Shown here piece after piece: positions 1-9,600 of a stretch of 64,000 nt of DNA. A program made the position numbers and the translations under genes. The DNA comes from Enterobacteriaceae bacterium UBA5654 (lineage in GTDB: Bacteria; Pseudomonadota; Gammaproteobacteria; Enterobacterales; Enterobacteriaceae). The notes beneath the pieces were generated by a model. The model was not told the DNA's origin, ran no database searches, and worked only from the letters and a program-made list of their open reading frames with translations. Position 1 is the stretch's first letter, and the number at the start of each line of letters is the position of its first letter. The stretch is taken from contig DIJC01000008.1 in NCBI GenBank assembly GCA_002421005.1, forward strand, positions 49,494 to 113,493. Reading direction: 5' to 3'.

Positions 1-42
1 TAGGAATTTCGGACGCGGGTTCAACTCCCGCCAGCTCCACCA
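1..42 (+). ncRNA. ssrA: tmRNA (ssrA), 3' end only
   Basis: The window opens inside the acceptor-stem/T-arm end of tmRNA: the T-loop GGTTCAACTCCCGCC is followed by the acceptor strand ending in CCA at 40-42. tmRNA rescues stalled ribosomes. Its tRNA-like 3' end is a well-known integration target, and here it is regenerated by the left prophage junction. Only the 3' end is visible, so integrity of the gene cannot be judged. Confidence 0.95.
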
Positions 43-45
43 CTT
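7..45 (+). repeat. attL of the lambdoid prophage (39-bp repeat, copy 1)
   Basis: Bases 7-45 recur at 44,933-44,971 with a single mismatch (position 15 G versus A). The repeat covers the ssrA 3' end plus CTT. Homology stops on both sides, as expected for att sites flanking an integrated phage. Confidence 0.9.
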
Positions 46-165
46 TTGATAGGACTGCACCCGGACAGTGGCTATAAAAACAGGCACTTACGGACACTGA
101 CCAGACAGTAAGCAGACCGAAAAATGACAAAAATATACACGTTAAATGCACGTGCACTTTAAATG

Positions 166-195
166 AACCCCAGATCTCATGATCCGGGGTTTTTC
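166..195 (+). terminator. intrinsic terminator downstream of ssrA / attL
   Basis: AACCCC-GATC pairs with GATC-GGGGTT around a TCAT loop (one bulge on each side) and is followed by five T. It lies just inside the prophage and would stop read-through from ssrA. Confidence 0.65.
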
Positions 196-311
196 TATTT
201 GTAACTAAGGGTAACAAAAACACTTTACCAATTCGCGCTCCGCTCGCTTTGATACTGTTGATTTTCACAGTAAAGACTGTATGCAATCACAGTATTTCTT
301 CGGAGGCCTCT

Positions 312-560
312 ATGTTTGTTGAAATGGTTTATAACAAGCTTAATGTTATGGGATTTGTGGGGACCATAGAGATCATTCTGGCTTTGCTGACGAAAAGAGA
401 GCACCAAGTTTTCCCCAATGCTAAGGTGAACCTTATGCAGATGAATGGGTTGAATAGCAATGCCAGTCAAAGCGACGGGGAAGAGCTGAACCGCATGCTA
501 AAGGACATGTTTCAAGGATCTGATGTGTCACTAAACCATAAACCATATGAAATTCAATAA
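312..560 (+). CDS. hypothetical 82-aa protein, first gene of a moron operon
   Basis: The ATG at 312 is chosen because CGGAGG lies 5 nt before it. The 82-aa product has a hydrophobic N-terminal third (about residues 5-27) and a polar C-terminus. I do not recognise a family. It lies upstream of, and codirectional with, the ImmA/IrrE pair (95-nt gap), and the DNA is AT-rich compared with the phage late genes, which fits a recently acquired cassette at the phage end. It may be a small partner of the two genes below or an independent accessory gene. Confidence 0.5.
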   Translation: MFVEMVYNKLNVMGFVGTIEIILALLTKREHQVFPNAKVNLMQMNGLNSNASQSDGEELNRMLKDMFQGSDVSLNHKPYEIQ

Positions 561-654
561 ATTAAATTATATGGAATATTTTTAGGAATATTTTGTTGTC
601 ATTTTTGTTGTTGGTGTTACTCTTATCATTATCATCAATAGCAGAGTGCGTTTT

Positions 655-1266
655 ATGTCCCTTATTTCTAGAGAAGAAGCATTGCTGGAACTTGAACCCT
701 ATTTCCCTCTGTTGCGAAATGCTGTACATGCTGCATGGAATTCTTGGGTCACGGGTCCAATAGCTCCTCGTATGCAGCACAAGCGCGTTCGTGCAAATCT
801 CGTATGGAATGATTATTTTTTCGAGATGATAAAAGCACTTTCTACAGAGGAATATAAAGGCATTAAGTTTGCAAAAATACCTTACAACCAAGGATTTGCT
901 ATTAGTGACAGATTCTTCCTTAAGTTTAAAAAGGCCGATTCCAACTTCCTTTCCTCCAACCTTCAGACTCAATCAGCTATGAAATATCATGACCCAGAAA
1001 TTGATATGTTTGGCGGAGAGGTTCGCTTAGAACTGCTGTATGTTTTAGATGGTGATGGGATCAACATTGACAAAATTGCAATTGTTCAAAGAAAAGACAA
1101 ATTTGTCGCTTGGGCAATAGATATCGAATCTGACAATATCGCTGAAATTCCCCAAATATTTGAACCAAGCTCAACCGAGGCAACTAAAACTGTTGCTAAA
1201 AAAGTTATCAGACCTCGCAAACATTCAAAAGAAAACGTGGTAAACAAAGATGGCACCAATTCCTGA
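655..1266 (+). CDS. hypothetical 203-aa partner of the XRE-ImmA/IrrE protein
   Basis: No confident family. The protein is mixed alpha/beta with an aromatic N-terminal part (AWNSW; VWNDYFFEMI) and a lysine-rich tail. The ATG at 655 is preferred over an in-frame GTG at 646; neither has a strong ribosome site. Its last 17 nt overlap the start of the HTH/peptidase gene, indicating coupled translation. XRE-COG2856 proteins are often cotranscribed with a toxin or a protein they regulate, so this is the candidate partner. That role is inference. Confidence 0.65.
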   Translation: MSLISREEALLELEPYFPLLRNAVHAAWNSWVTGPIAPRMQHKRVRANLVWNDYFFEMIKALSTEEYKGIKFAKIPYNQGFAISDRFFLKFKKADSNFLSSNLQTQSAMKYHDPEIDMFGGEVRLELLYVLDGDGINIDKIAIVQRKDKFVAWAIDIESDNIAEIPQIFEPSSTEATKTVAKKVIRPRKHSKENVVNKDGTNS

Positions 1267-2335
1267 ATCTCTCTCTTTGATTAGAAATGAGATGATCGAG
1301 CTTCGCCGCAGAATGCTTGGAATCAGCCAAAAAGTTCTCTCTGAAAAGGTGGGGATGTCGCAAGGAACTCTCTCGAAGATAGAACAGGGATTAAAAGCTG
1401 TAACACCAGAACAAGCTGAGAAACTTTCGGAGGCATTATCATGCCCACTGAATTTTTTTACGATGTCTGAGCGCCTATACGGTGGACCGATCAGCGCCGC
1501 TCCGATGTATAGAAAAAAAGCATCTGTTGGTATAAAAGTTTTAGATCGTTTAATAGCAGAAATAAATGTACGAATAGCTCATATTAGAAAACTTCTGCAG
1601 TTCGTTGATTTCGAACCAGAGTTTGAATTACCTAATTATGATCCTGAAGACTATGATGGTGACGCAACTGAAATTGCAAGAAACACCCGAAAAAGCTGGT
1701 ATATGCCCGCAGGTCCGGTAAAAAACTTGATCGAGGTTCTTGAACGAGCTGGGTGCTTGATAATTGAGTGTAACATGGATGACACTGGTTTATCGGGGGT
1801 TAGCTATAATCTACCTGGATTGCCTCCGATTATTTTTATCAATAGAAATCAGCCCCTTGACAGGTATCGTTTTACGCTTGCACATGAGCTTGGTCATTTA
1901 GTCATGCACAAATCTCCAAATCCAAACATGGAGAGCGAAGCCGATGCTTTCGCAGCAGAATTTTTAATGCCTGCACGTGACATCTCTCCTTATCTTCGTG
2001 ATATGAGCATTGAAAAAGCTGCAACCCTGAAGCCTTACTGGAGAGCTTCAATGGCCTCTTTAATTTTCAGAGCTAAGACTTTGAAGTATTTAAATCAAGG
2101 GCAAAACGAATACATTTGGCGTCAAATGTCTGCACGCGGATATAGGCTCAATGAACCAGTGCAATTATCTCCTGATAATGAAAAGCCTACATTGTTGAAA
2201 GAGATATTTGATCACGTTAAACAAGAACTTGACTATGACGAAAACGAATTATCGCAAGTATTTTCAATGCATTATGATGAAATTGAACAGATGTATTCTA
2301 TTAACAAAAAAAGTGGTTTAAGGTTAGTTAAATAG
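1250..2335 (+). CDS. XRE-family HTH / ImmA-IrrE metallopeptidase
   Basis: The 361-aa protein has an N-terminal helix-turn-helix (about residues 15-75, with LSEKVGMSQGTLSKIEQG) and a DUF955/ImmA-IrrE peptidase domain with the zinc motif HELGH near residue 213 and the downstream ESEADAFAAEF segment supplying the third ligand. ImmA-type proteins cleave repressors; fused XRE-ImmA proteins act as regulators or antitoxin-like partners. It is translationally coupled to the upstream 203-aa gene. Its position beside attL, away from the phage regulatory region, suggests a moron (defence, toxin-antitoxin or stress switch) rather than the prophage switch itself. Confidence 0.85.
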   Translation: MAPIPESLSLIRNEMIELRRRMLGISQKVLSEKVGMSQGTLSKIEQGLKAVTPEQAEKLSEALSCPLNFFTMSERLYGGPISAAPMYRKKASVGIKVLDRLIAEINVRIAHIRKLLQFVDFEPEFELPNYDPEDYDGDATEIARNTRKSWYMPAGPVKNLIEVLERAGCLIIECNMDDTGLSGVSYNLPGLPPIIFINRNQPLDRYRFTLAHELGHLVMHKSPNPNMESEADAFAAEFLMPARDISPYLRDMSIEKAATLKPYWRASMASLIFRAKTLKYLNQGQNEYIWRQMSARGYRLNEPVQLSPDNEKPTLLKEIFDHVKQELDYDENELSQVFSMHYDEIEQMYSINKKSGLRLVK

Positions 2336-2720
2336 AGCCAACCCGGCCACCGGGCCGGGTTACTCACTCAGCTTTCCTGCCTTAATTTTCAGCAATGCAT
2401 CCAACTTTTTAATAACGTATTTCTGGTACCGAAAAGAACGATTCTTCTTTTTCACGCTTCACATTCCTTTCCCTTAGGAGAACAGGTTCTACCGGCACAG
2501 CCTGTAAAGCTGCCAAGCAATCTTCATGAGTGAATAGATGTGGTGATGTAGGACTATTACTAACACGACAGGCTTTGAGCCTTCCCTCCAATACTCATTG
2601 AGTCACGGTAGCAGTTAAGATACCCAAGAGTTGTGTTGCTTCCTTTCTTATAATTGTTAGTCTCTTCATATTATTCAACCTAAATCGCGTCATAGGATGA
2701 AGACTATTGCCGCATGATAG
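2336..2720. other. intergenic; hairpin at 2340-2361
   Basis: AACCCGGCC pairs with GGCCGGGTT just after the ImmA/IrrE stop (loop of about 4 nt) but no T-run follows, so it is at best a weak terminator. I see no convincing gene in the rest; a 60-codon minus-strand ORF lacks family features. Confidence 0.4.
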
Positions 2721-3077
2721 TTACACTCCTTTAGATGTCCATGTTTTTATTTCAAATAGCACAGCGCAATCTCCCTCGTCATTCCAAACTGCCGAATTTA
2801 GTCCCCAATAAAATGTAAATCGCCTCCCTCCATTTTCTCTGACTGGTACCTTATTTTTACCTACACCCGTATGTAGGTAAATTTCATCACCTTTTTTTGC
2901 ATCATAGGAAGGCATCCAATAAGAATGCCTGAGTTTAGAAGAAATCTTACCTGCATCTGTGTATGTAGTATCTTGAAGCATATAATATTGCAATTTACAA
3001 TCTTCTATCACATCCAAAACCACATACTCTTCTTTCGCATCCCCATGATTATGGATACTTCTTATGCTTACTTTCAT
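2721..3077 (-). CDS. hypothetical 118-aa protein
   Basis: A good ribosome site (GAGGTGA, about 6 nt upstream) precedes the ATG at 3077. The product is a soluble, probably beta-rich protein with many aromatic residues and no recognised domain. It is isolated in an AT-rich accessory zone between the moron operon and the tail fibre end of the late operon. A lysogenic-conversion or defence role is possible but unsupported. Confidence 0.6.
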   Translation of the reverse strand: MKVSIRSIHNHGDAKEEYVVLDVIEDCKLQYYMLQDTTYTDAGKISSKLRHSYWMPSYDAKKGDEIYLHTGVGKNKVPVRENGGRRFTFYWGLNSAVWNDEGDCAVLFEIKTWTSKGV

Positions 3078-3576
3078 TTTGTCACCTCACTTTTTGATCA
3101 ATCTTAATGAAGTGCAAGCTCCTAAACAACAATGCCTTACGTGACGGCTGTCACAGCTCGAAAGTTTGCTGTGCGGAAAACTTTTTATATGGTGTGTACA
3201 CTGCTGTGTCATATACTCTCGCCACCTGTTTTCTTCCATTGCCTCGCCACATGATTGACCAGCCTAGCCCGCTTTTGGTCGGGGCGATCCCCCGAACAGT
3301 CAGCTGGTATTTCGTTTTATCGTGTCACGGATTTAGTGGCTGAACTCTTCAAGATTCCTCCAGTCCCTGCCTCTATACACACTGCGGGCTGAAGGCTTTC
3401 AGAGCGTTACCGATAAAGCCCCACATCTCAGGCGACTCCGGGATACATCAACAAGAGCCTTCATTTTAAATTTCGCCGTGACCCAGCGTGCGACCTTGTA
3501 CTGATACACTCCCGGCAGTGAGTTCGTAGGGAGGAAAGAAGAAGCGAACTATGACATGTGGTCGCTATAAACATTT
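3078..3576. other. intergenic, no gene seen
   Basis: A 78-codon plus-strand ORF (3107-3343) is present, but it has no clear ribosome site and an unusual composition. I see no RNA gene or strong hairpin here. Confidence 0.35.
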
Positions 3577-3993
3577 CTATTGAGATGGGAGAAGATCGGA
3601 GCTTTTGTAAAAGTCCTCCGTCAGTAAAACTCCGTTACCCACCCTTCTCATGATCAGGATATTGTCATTTACAGTATAAACGGTCTGTTGGTCGGCCATA
3701 TCCGCTCCGTACCACCGCGCACCATTAAGGCTTTCGTCATAAAAGTTAAGGCGGTAATTGCTTCCAGGATGGTTCCGGCATTTGAAGGAAAACTGTCTTC
3801 CGTCTTCGGGCCTGGTGTAGGTGATGCGAATTTCGTCATCCGAAAGTATCTGAGCTTTCATGATATCAACGCTTCTTTCGTAGAAAGTCGCTATACCAGC
3901 CCGACAAATTTGCGAGAGTGTGAAAGGGGAAATATCTGCTTGTGATGACAGGGGAGATAGAGCCAGTACCAATGCCAATAATTTTTTACGCAT
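3577..3993 (-). CDS. small exported hypothetical protein (138 aa)
   Basis: The ATG at 3993 has GAGGAAAGC before it and starts a classical signal peptide: MRKK, a hydrophobic run, then SSQA before ADIS. The mature protein has two cysteines (QICRAG and FKCRNH) that could form a disulfide. It is probably periplasmic. It lies beyond the tail fibre genes, a common place for lysogenic-conversion genes. Function unknown. Confidence 0.65.
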   Translation of the reverse strand: MRKKLLALVLALSPLSSQADISPFTLSQICRAGIATFYERSVDIMKAQILSDDEIRITYTRPEDGRQFSFKCRNHPGSNYRLNFYDESLNGARWYGADMADQQTVYTVNDNILIMRRVGNGVLLTEDFYKSSDLLPSQ

Positions 3994-4159
3994 GCTTTCC
4001 TCGTTAAATTTTCTTCTCAAGGCGGCCATTGATCCATCAAGACTGACGTTTTTGCCTCCTACCTACATTATACATAGAGTGACGTATATCACTGAACATG
4101 GGTCAAATAACAGATTAGATAAGCGGTTAATCACTCAAAAACAATTCAGGGGAATAGTT

Positions 4160-4399
4160 ATGCACTCACATCAAATCGCAAAGTATAAATTTGAAGTAAA
4201 AGAGTTTGACACTCCTTCAGAAGGAGAGGCCCAAACCAGCTTGTATTGTCAGCCAACTGAGTATGAGTTTAGCTTCCTTGACCACAACACAGGTCACCTC
4301 AGCATCATCTTTAAAAAAAGCGTTAATGTAGAAAAAGCGAGTGAAATAGCGAGGATCTTGCAGGACAACGTTGATTGCTTTTCCATCACAAAATACTAA
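4160..4399 (+). CDS. hypothetical 79-aa protein
   Basis: The ATG at 4160 is preceded by AGGGGAATAGTT. The product is acidic and soluble with no recognised domain. It is divergent from the exported protein at 3577-3993, so the 166-nt gap between them may hold both promoters. Moderate support only. Confidence 0.5.
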   Translation: MHSHQIAKYKFEVKEFDTPSEGEAQTSLYCQPTEYEFSFLDHNTGHLSIIFKKSVNVEKASEIARILQDNVDCFSITKY

Positions 4400-4562
4400 G
4401 TTAAGGGCGGCCATCCACGGGGATAGCAGCCCTTCAAATAATGCATAAAAATCGCGTGCACGCAGATAGTGGTATCCTTTTGGGTTGATCAATATGGCGG
4501 CGACTATTAATTCTCGGCACTGCGCAAGCTTTCTTGTAAGACGAGGCGGCGAAGCGGCGAGA

Positions 4563-5711
4563 TTACCGGGAAAGAAGCTGGTTTTTCAAATCGTTAACTG
4601 TGTTTTGCAGGTCAGTGATCATCTCCTGCTGCGCCTGCATCGCCAGCGTCATTTTTGCCATCATCGCAACGGTGTCGAGAGTGTAGGCTTTCAGCGGATC
4701 GAGTTCCTCACCTTCTTTCAATCCTTCACCCTCTACACATTCAGGGCTTACCTCGATCAGGTCGTTGGCTATCCAACCTAGCTTGTCGCCGGACTCGGGG
4801 ATCAGGCCGTCGCCCCTGGCTTTATACCGGAAGGTTGCAATCATCCATTTCATAACCTCGGCAAGGGCCTCATCGCGTTCTTTCCGAGCAAGGTATTTAA
4901 TATTATTTTTCATCTCCCTGTCAGAATTCGAGGCGGTCTGGATACTCCCGATGGTTGATCCGTCAACGTAAAGTGTCATCCCTGTCTGCGTTGCCCACCC
5001 CAGCGCCCACAGGTTACCAGTGAGCGTGCTGTTGTTACCTGTGCCACGTCGTGAGGCATATCCGCGCACCGCATCATTCCGCCCGTTATTGTAAATGCCG
5101 TCGCCATTAAATAAGCAAACGTCAGTAGTTCCCCCAATAGTAAAGATGCACGTATTGTCATCACCGGCTTTCAGAATAACTTTGTCTTTTTTCAGGTGCA
5201 TTGCACCAGGCATCACCACTTTCCCGGTAAGCTCTGGGTCATTGGTAAAGACCAGTTTTTGCCAGGTGGTCCATGATGCGATCCCGCTGGCGTTGGCGAT
5301 CCCCGTCCTGACATAGAAATTATTGTTGTTGTGTGGCAAATAAAGTTGAGTGCATCCGGCGGCGTTATTTGTTGCATTGCCAATTACCACCAGAGAGCCG
5401 GCGATCTGCTCTGGATAGTTCCGGCTTGCAATGGCGTTAGAAGTAGTTGGTTGTGTCCAGAACCCTTCTAATGTCCCGTTTATGTCATTGAGGTTATTAA
5501 CCCCCAATCCGCCGCGCTTTTTGATGTTGTCGATGGTTGCAGCCATCATTTTGGCCCACGTCGCCGCGTTAAACGTCGTTCCGTCTGCCCGTGTTAATGT
5601 TACGTCTGTCTGTACGGGAGAGAAAACCTTATCTTGATTCTGTAGATCAAGCTGCGCGAGCTGCAAAGTTTTCGTGAGTCCCGATGCCAGGTCGTCTGAA
5701 ATGGTAGCCAT
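4563..5711 (-). CDS. tail fibre/spike protein with C-terminal intramolecular chaperone (Peptidase_S74)
   Basis: The 382-aa protein starts with a phage fibre N-terminus, has a central receptor-type region and ends in an endosialidase chaperone domain: SDREMKNNI near residues 262-270, whose serine is the expected self-cleavage site, followed by a coiled C-terminal helix. Such domains drive trimer folding and are released. It is the last structural gene of the late operon, 9 nt after the 319-aa tail protein, as expected for a receptor-binding fibre. Confidence 0.85.
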   Translation of the reverse strand: MATISDDLASGLTKTLQLAQLDLQNQDKVFSPVQTDVTLTRADGTTFNAATWAKMMAATIDNIKKRGGLGVNNLNDINGTLEGFWTQPTTSNAIASRNYPEQIAGSLVVIGNATNNAAGCTQLYLPHNNNNFYVRTGIANASGIASWTTWQKLVFTNDPELTGKVVMPGAMHLKKDKVILKAGDDNTCIFTIGGTTDVCLFNGDGIYNNGRNDAVRGYASRRGTGNNSTLTGNLWALGWATQTGMTLYVDGSTIGSIQTASNSDREMKNNIKYLARKERDEALAEVMKWMIATFRYKARGDGLIPESGDKLGWIANDLIEVSPECVEGEGLKEGEELDPLKAYTLDTVAMMAKMTLAMQAQQEMITDLQNTVNDLKNQLLSR

Positions 5712-5720
5712 AAAATCCCC

Positions 5721-6680
5721 TTAGATGCCTAAAGAGGCTCTGTAGTATTGGTCATAAATTGAAGTTTCAATATAAGCAGGATAACCGCCAACAGCCCATG
5801 GTCTGATAGCTCTGAATGTACCTTCATCCTGCACAAACTGGCTGGAGAATGTTTCAGCGATATCAACTCTCCATCGCCCCTGGCTATATCCTGCTGAGTA
5901 GCATTGCCGGTTGTCATATCCAACCTGAAACTGAGGATCTGTCTGTATCTTTATGTTAGCCGTAACGCTTGAAGGGCAAGCCATCGGCTTATCGCTATCT
6001 AATCTTCCGTTTGGTATTCTTTTAACATTTAATGGCAAGCAATTACTATGCCATATCATTTGACCCTCACGGTACATATAAAAACCGCTATTTGGGACAT
6101 TGACAAGCATGTTAGAGAAAACATAAATTCTTCCACCAATGGGATTATTCGTTACCCTTAAAACATGTCTTCCATTCCCTGCTACGTACTCAAAGATCAT
6201 CTGATCTAATCGGTTAACCCCCGTATCAAGTCCACGATGGAAACCAATTATTCCTTTATCCAGAGGGACGATCGTTTCAAGATCTCCATTGCCAGCGCCG
6301 ATGTCGATAACCTGAACCAGGTTGAACGGTAGAAAATCAGGGGCGAGTTTTACTGTTCTTTGTCCATTGGGATATTCATAATAAGCAAAGCCGCCATAGT
6401 TGCTATTAGCGCCTATATTAGCCGTGGTCATTATCAGTAGCCTGACGGTATTGGGAACATCCCAGCTTACATTATTACCTGATACCGTAACTTTGTAATT
6501 CCTTTCGTTAAAGTCAGTTGAATTAAAAGTGTTTAATATTACCGCCTCATAATTAACGTTAAGTGAAGGATATGACCGACTTCCTGAACCGCTGGCCCAG
6601 AAAGAATCGGCCACATAATTAAAAGCCATGGAGTTAAGGACATCAAAAGATGTCCCTTTAATAAATTCCTGAAACGACAT
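5721..6680 (-). CDS. tail-associated protein downstream of J (319 aa)
   Basis: The gene starts at the stop codon of J (1-nt overlap) and precedes the fibre gene, so a role at the tail tip or in adsorption is likely. The sequence is beta-rich with repeated aromatic/Gly patterns and no signal peptide. It may match a DUF family seen beside J in lambdoid phages, but I cannot name it with certainty. Its DNA is more AT-rich than J, indicating modular exchange. Confidence 0.7.
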   Translation of the reverse strand: MSFQEFIKGTSFDVLNSMAFNYVADSFWASGSGSRSYPSLNVNYEAVILNTFNSTDFNERNYKVTVSGNNVSWDVPNTVRLLIMTTANIGANSNYGGFAYYEYPNGQRTVKLAPDFLPFNLVQVIDIGAGNGDLETIVPLDKGIIGFHRGLDTGVNRLDQMIFEYVAGNGRHVLRVTNNPIGGRIYVFSNMLVNVPNSGFYMYREGQMIWHSNCLPLNVKRIPNGRLDSDKPMACPSSVTANIKIQTDPQFQVGYDNRQCYSAGYSQGRWRVDIAETFSSQFVQDEGTFRAIRPWAVGGYPAYIETSIYDQYYRASLGI

Positions 6681-9600
6681 TATAAAGGCGCTCCGAAAAC
6701 TGCCGTTGGCCTGCCCTGCTCGTCATAAGATACGATCCGGGCGTTATCGAGGGTAAAACGGCGTTGGCCTGCCGTGCCGCCGTTAATCTGCATGGAACCA
6801 TCTTTCCTTAGCCTCCAGCCGGTCTGACCATCAATAAAGTTGGTTGACTGGAGAGAGTCGCTAATCTTGCCGAAGTCGATGCTCAAATCCTGAATCATCG
6901 CCGCGCGCAAATAAGCAGTTGCGCCGCTTATCGCAAAGGCAAGTACGCGGCCACCATTCGCGCTGGGGTTGTAGATACCCACCTGGTCGGCATCAAGAAG
7001 AAGGCTTGATGTTTCGCCATCAGACCCGAGCTGGATACCACCCACGACTTTCCGACCCTGGTTATCAGTCTCGACCTTCACACCCCACTGCGCCGAGAGT
7101 TTGCCCGAAACATCCGCCAGCGCGGAGGACGTTACCTGGATAGCAGCGGCATTCTCCCCGACACTGGCCTGCAGGGTATCCATCTGCTGTGCCAGCGCGC
7201 CCGTCTCGTTGGCGATAGTGACATTCACTTCATTAATTGAGGCGCTGATTTTCGTGTCATTGCTGACAATTTCAGCACGTTGCTCCCGGAAGCCGCGGAA
7301 CTGCGCCAGCCCGGCCTGGGCGACGGATTCAAACGTCTGAGCCAGCCCCGATTCCGCGCCCTCCACTCGCGTTTTCAGAGAACTGACTGACTCAGTATTG
7401 GCTTTGATATCCTTGCCCTGCTGCGTCACCGTTGCGTTGGTCTGTGTCAGCGCGCTGGATTCCGCCTTATTGCCAAGGTTCGTATTGAGCGACTGAATAC
7501 TCTGGGCCTGAGCCGTCAGCGTATCGCCCTGATTTTTCACCGTAGTCTGCAACTGACTGACAGCCGACGCTGTGGTGGCGTTGGCTCTGGCATCAGTAAC
7601 ATCCTCAATCCTGATATTATCGATCCACATCTTCCCGGATTTCAGCAGTGAGGAAATAGCAAGGCGGACCAGTAAATCAGCGGTCGGCGTGTACTCGAAG
7701 GAAAACTCGGTCCACGCTGTCGCCAGAGATGGACCTGAGCCTTTAAAATTCACTTCCGCGATATAGGCGTTTGACTCGCTCTGGCGAATCGACGCTTTGG
7801 TATTACCCCACCCGGTCGTTGCATCAACGCTCGCATCGGACGAAAACTTAGCCATCAGCGAAACGCGATACGTCCGATCTTTGAGCATCGTCAGGCCACG
7901 CTGGAACATCAGCATATTGGCCGTGCCGGAGTACTCGAAGCATTTCGTGCCCAGATAGGGGGACGTGGTGACTACCGCGGGCTGCGGCGAACCTTCCCAG
8001 AACTCAAGGCCGCTTTCGCCACTACCGTTGGCGATCATGTTTTCCGTGTCCGAGCTGGCGTCTTTGAGGGAAGATTTCAGCGCCGTCGTTGCGGTGGCGT
8101 TTAACACCGTGTCCTGGCGGATCGTGGTCGGCACGACGACAGACGCCGATCCAACCGCTATCAGGTTGATCGTCTGACTGGTTGCGGTAAACGAATCAGT
8201 TCGCAAAACCGGCGTCACGTTATTGGACGTCGAAACGTCATACTGAGAACCGCCGCGCAGATAGATGTGTTCGTTTGATGAGTTCGTCATCTGCCCCACG
8301 TTCACAACGGGTGCAACGCCGCCGCTGATCCAGTTGGGCCGGAACTGGTACTCATAAATATTCCGTTCCACATCGTTAGCACCGTATCCAGAACCGATGG
8401 CCGTCCATTCCATTGAAGCGGTAAATCCGTTCGCATGAGTGGCCCAGTCTGGATTTTTATAGGTGCCGTCGGCCTGCCTGATGCCGTAGTTCTTTGACAG
8501 AGGACGCGCAACGCGAATACGCGAAGGTGATTTGGCAATATCGCCGCCGGAAGGCAGTGTCATTGTCACAGCGTAGTAAGTGTTCTGATCGAGGCCAGTC
8601 AGGTCGACGCGTGTCGTCTTAAGCGCGATGCTGTCAATCCTTTCACTCTGCCCCTGAACGGTGTTAGATAACTCGTTTACGACGGATGAATCCGCTTTCT
8701 TGCCGAGGTTAGTTGTCAGTCCGTTGATAGCGGTTTGCTGCCCGTCTATTTCCCCCTCTGCATCAGTCAGACGCTGATCGACAATGTTTAGCGCGGTCTG
8801 GCTCGCCTTGCCGCCCACGTCGGTTGTTAATTGGGTAATGGATTTACCCTGCGCCGTGATTGTCTGGCCCTGCTGCGTTACAGTGGTGCTCAGGTTTGAA
8901 GTTGCCGTGGCTGCTGCGTTGGCGATAGCCGTCGCGCCAGTACCAAGGCCGATCATGGTACCGTTAACGAATTCAATGGCAGTGGATACGCGAGCATCCG
9001 CCGCCCCGCCCACCGGGCTGACCAGTTCCTGGCCGTTCCCTTTTCCGATGCCTTTGCAGCCCAGCAGGATGTATGCGCTTCTGGAGACCATCGTATCCAT
9101 CGCCTCACGGCTGCCGCCGAGGCTTTCAATCGCATCATAGATCCGGGTTTTATTGGTGTTTGGCTCGTCGTACGTGGTTACAGCTACATACGTCCCGTTA
9201 GCCAGCGCCGCTACCGCATCGTTGAATGCTGTTGCCGCTGCTGCCCCGTTACCATAGAGATCGTAATTGGTGCGGGTTACGGCTGTGGAGCCATCGGCAT
9301 TCGCAGAGAAAACGGTCAGCATATACGAGCGCGCTGGCGTGGCGACTTTGGTACCATCCTCTTTGAAAATACCCGCCGCTGTAATACCCCCTGTGCCGCC
9401 GCTGCCGACTGACACAGCCCGGAAAACAGTGCGCCGCCCGATACTCGCCTGAACCTGCGTCAGCGCGTCACCCTGCGACGTAACTGTGTTACCGATTGCA
9501 GTTACCTTCCCGTCGAGCGTTTGCAGGGCACCGGCATCGGCTTTCGTTTCAATAGCCTTAACATCGGTGATGTCACGGATGCGCACAAAGTCGATATCCA

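Noticed and set aside
3107..3343. 78-codon plus-strand ORF
   Set aside because: Odd composition, no ribosome site, in a region that looks non-coding.
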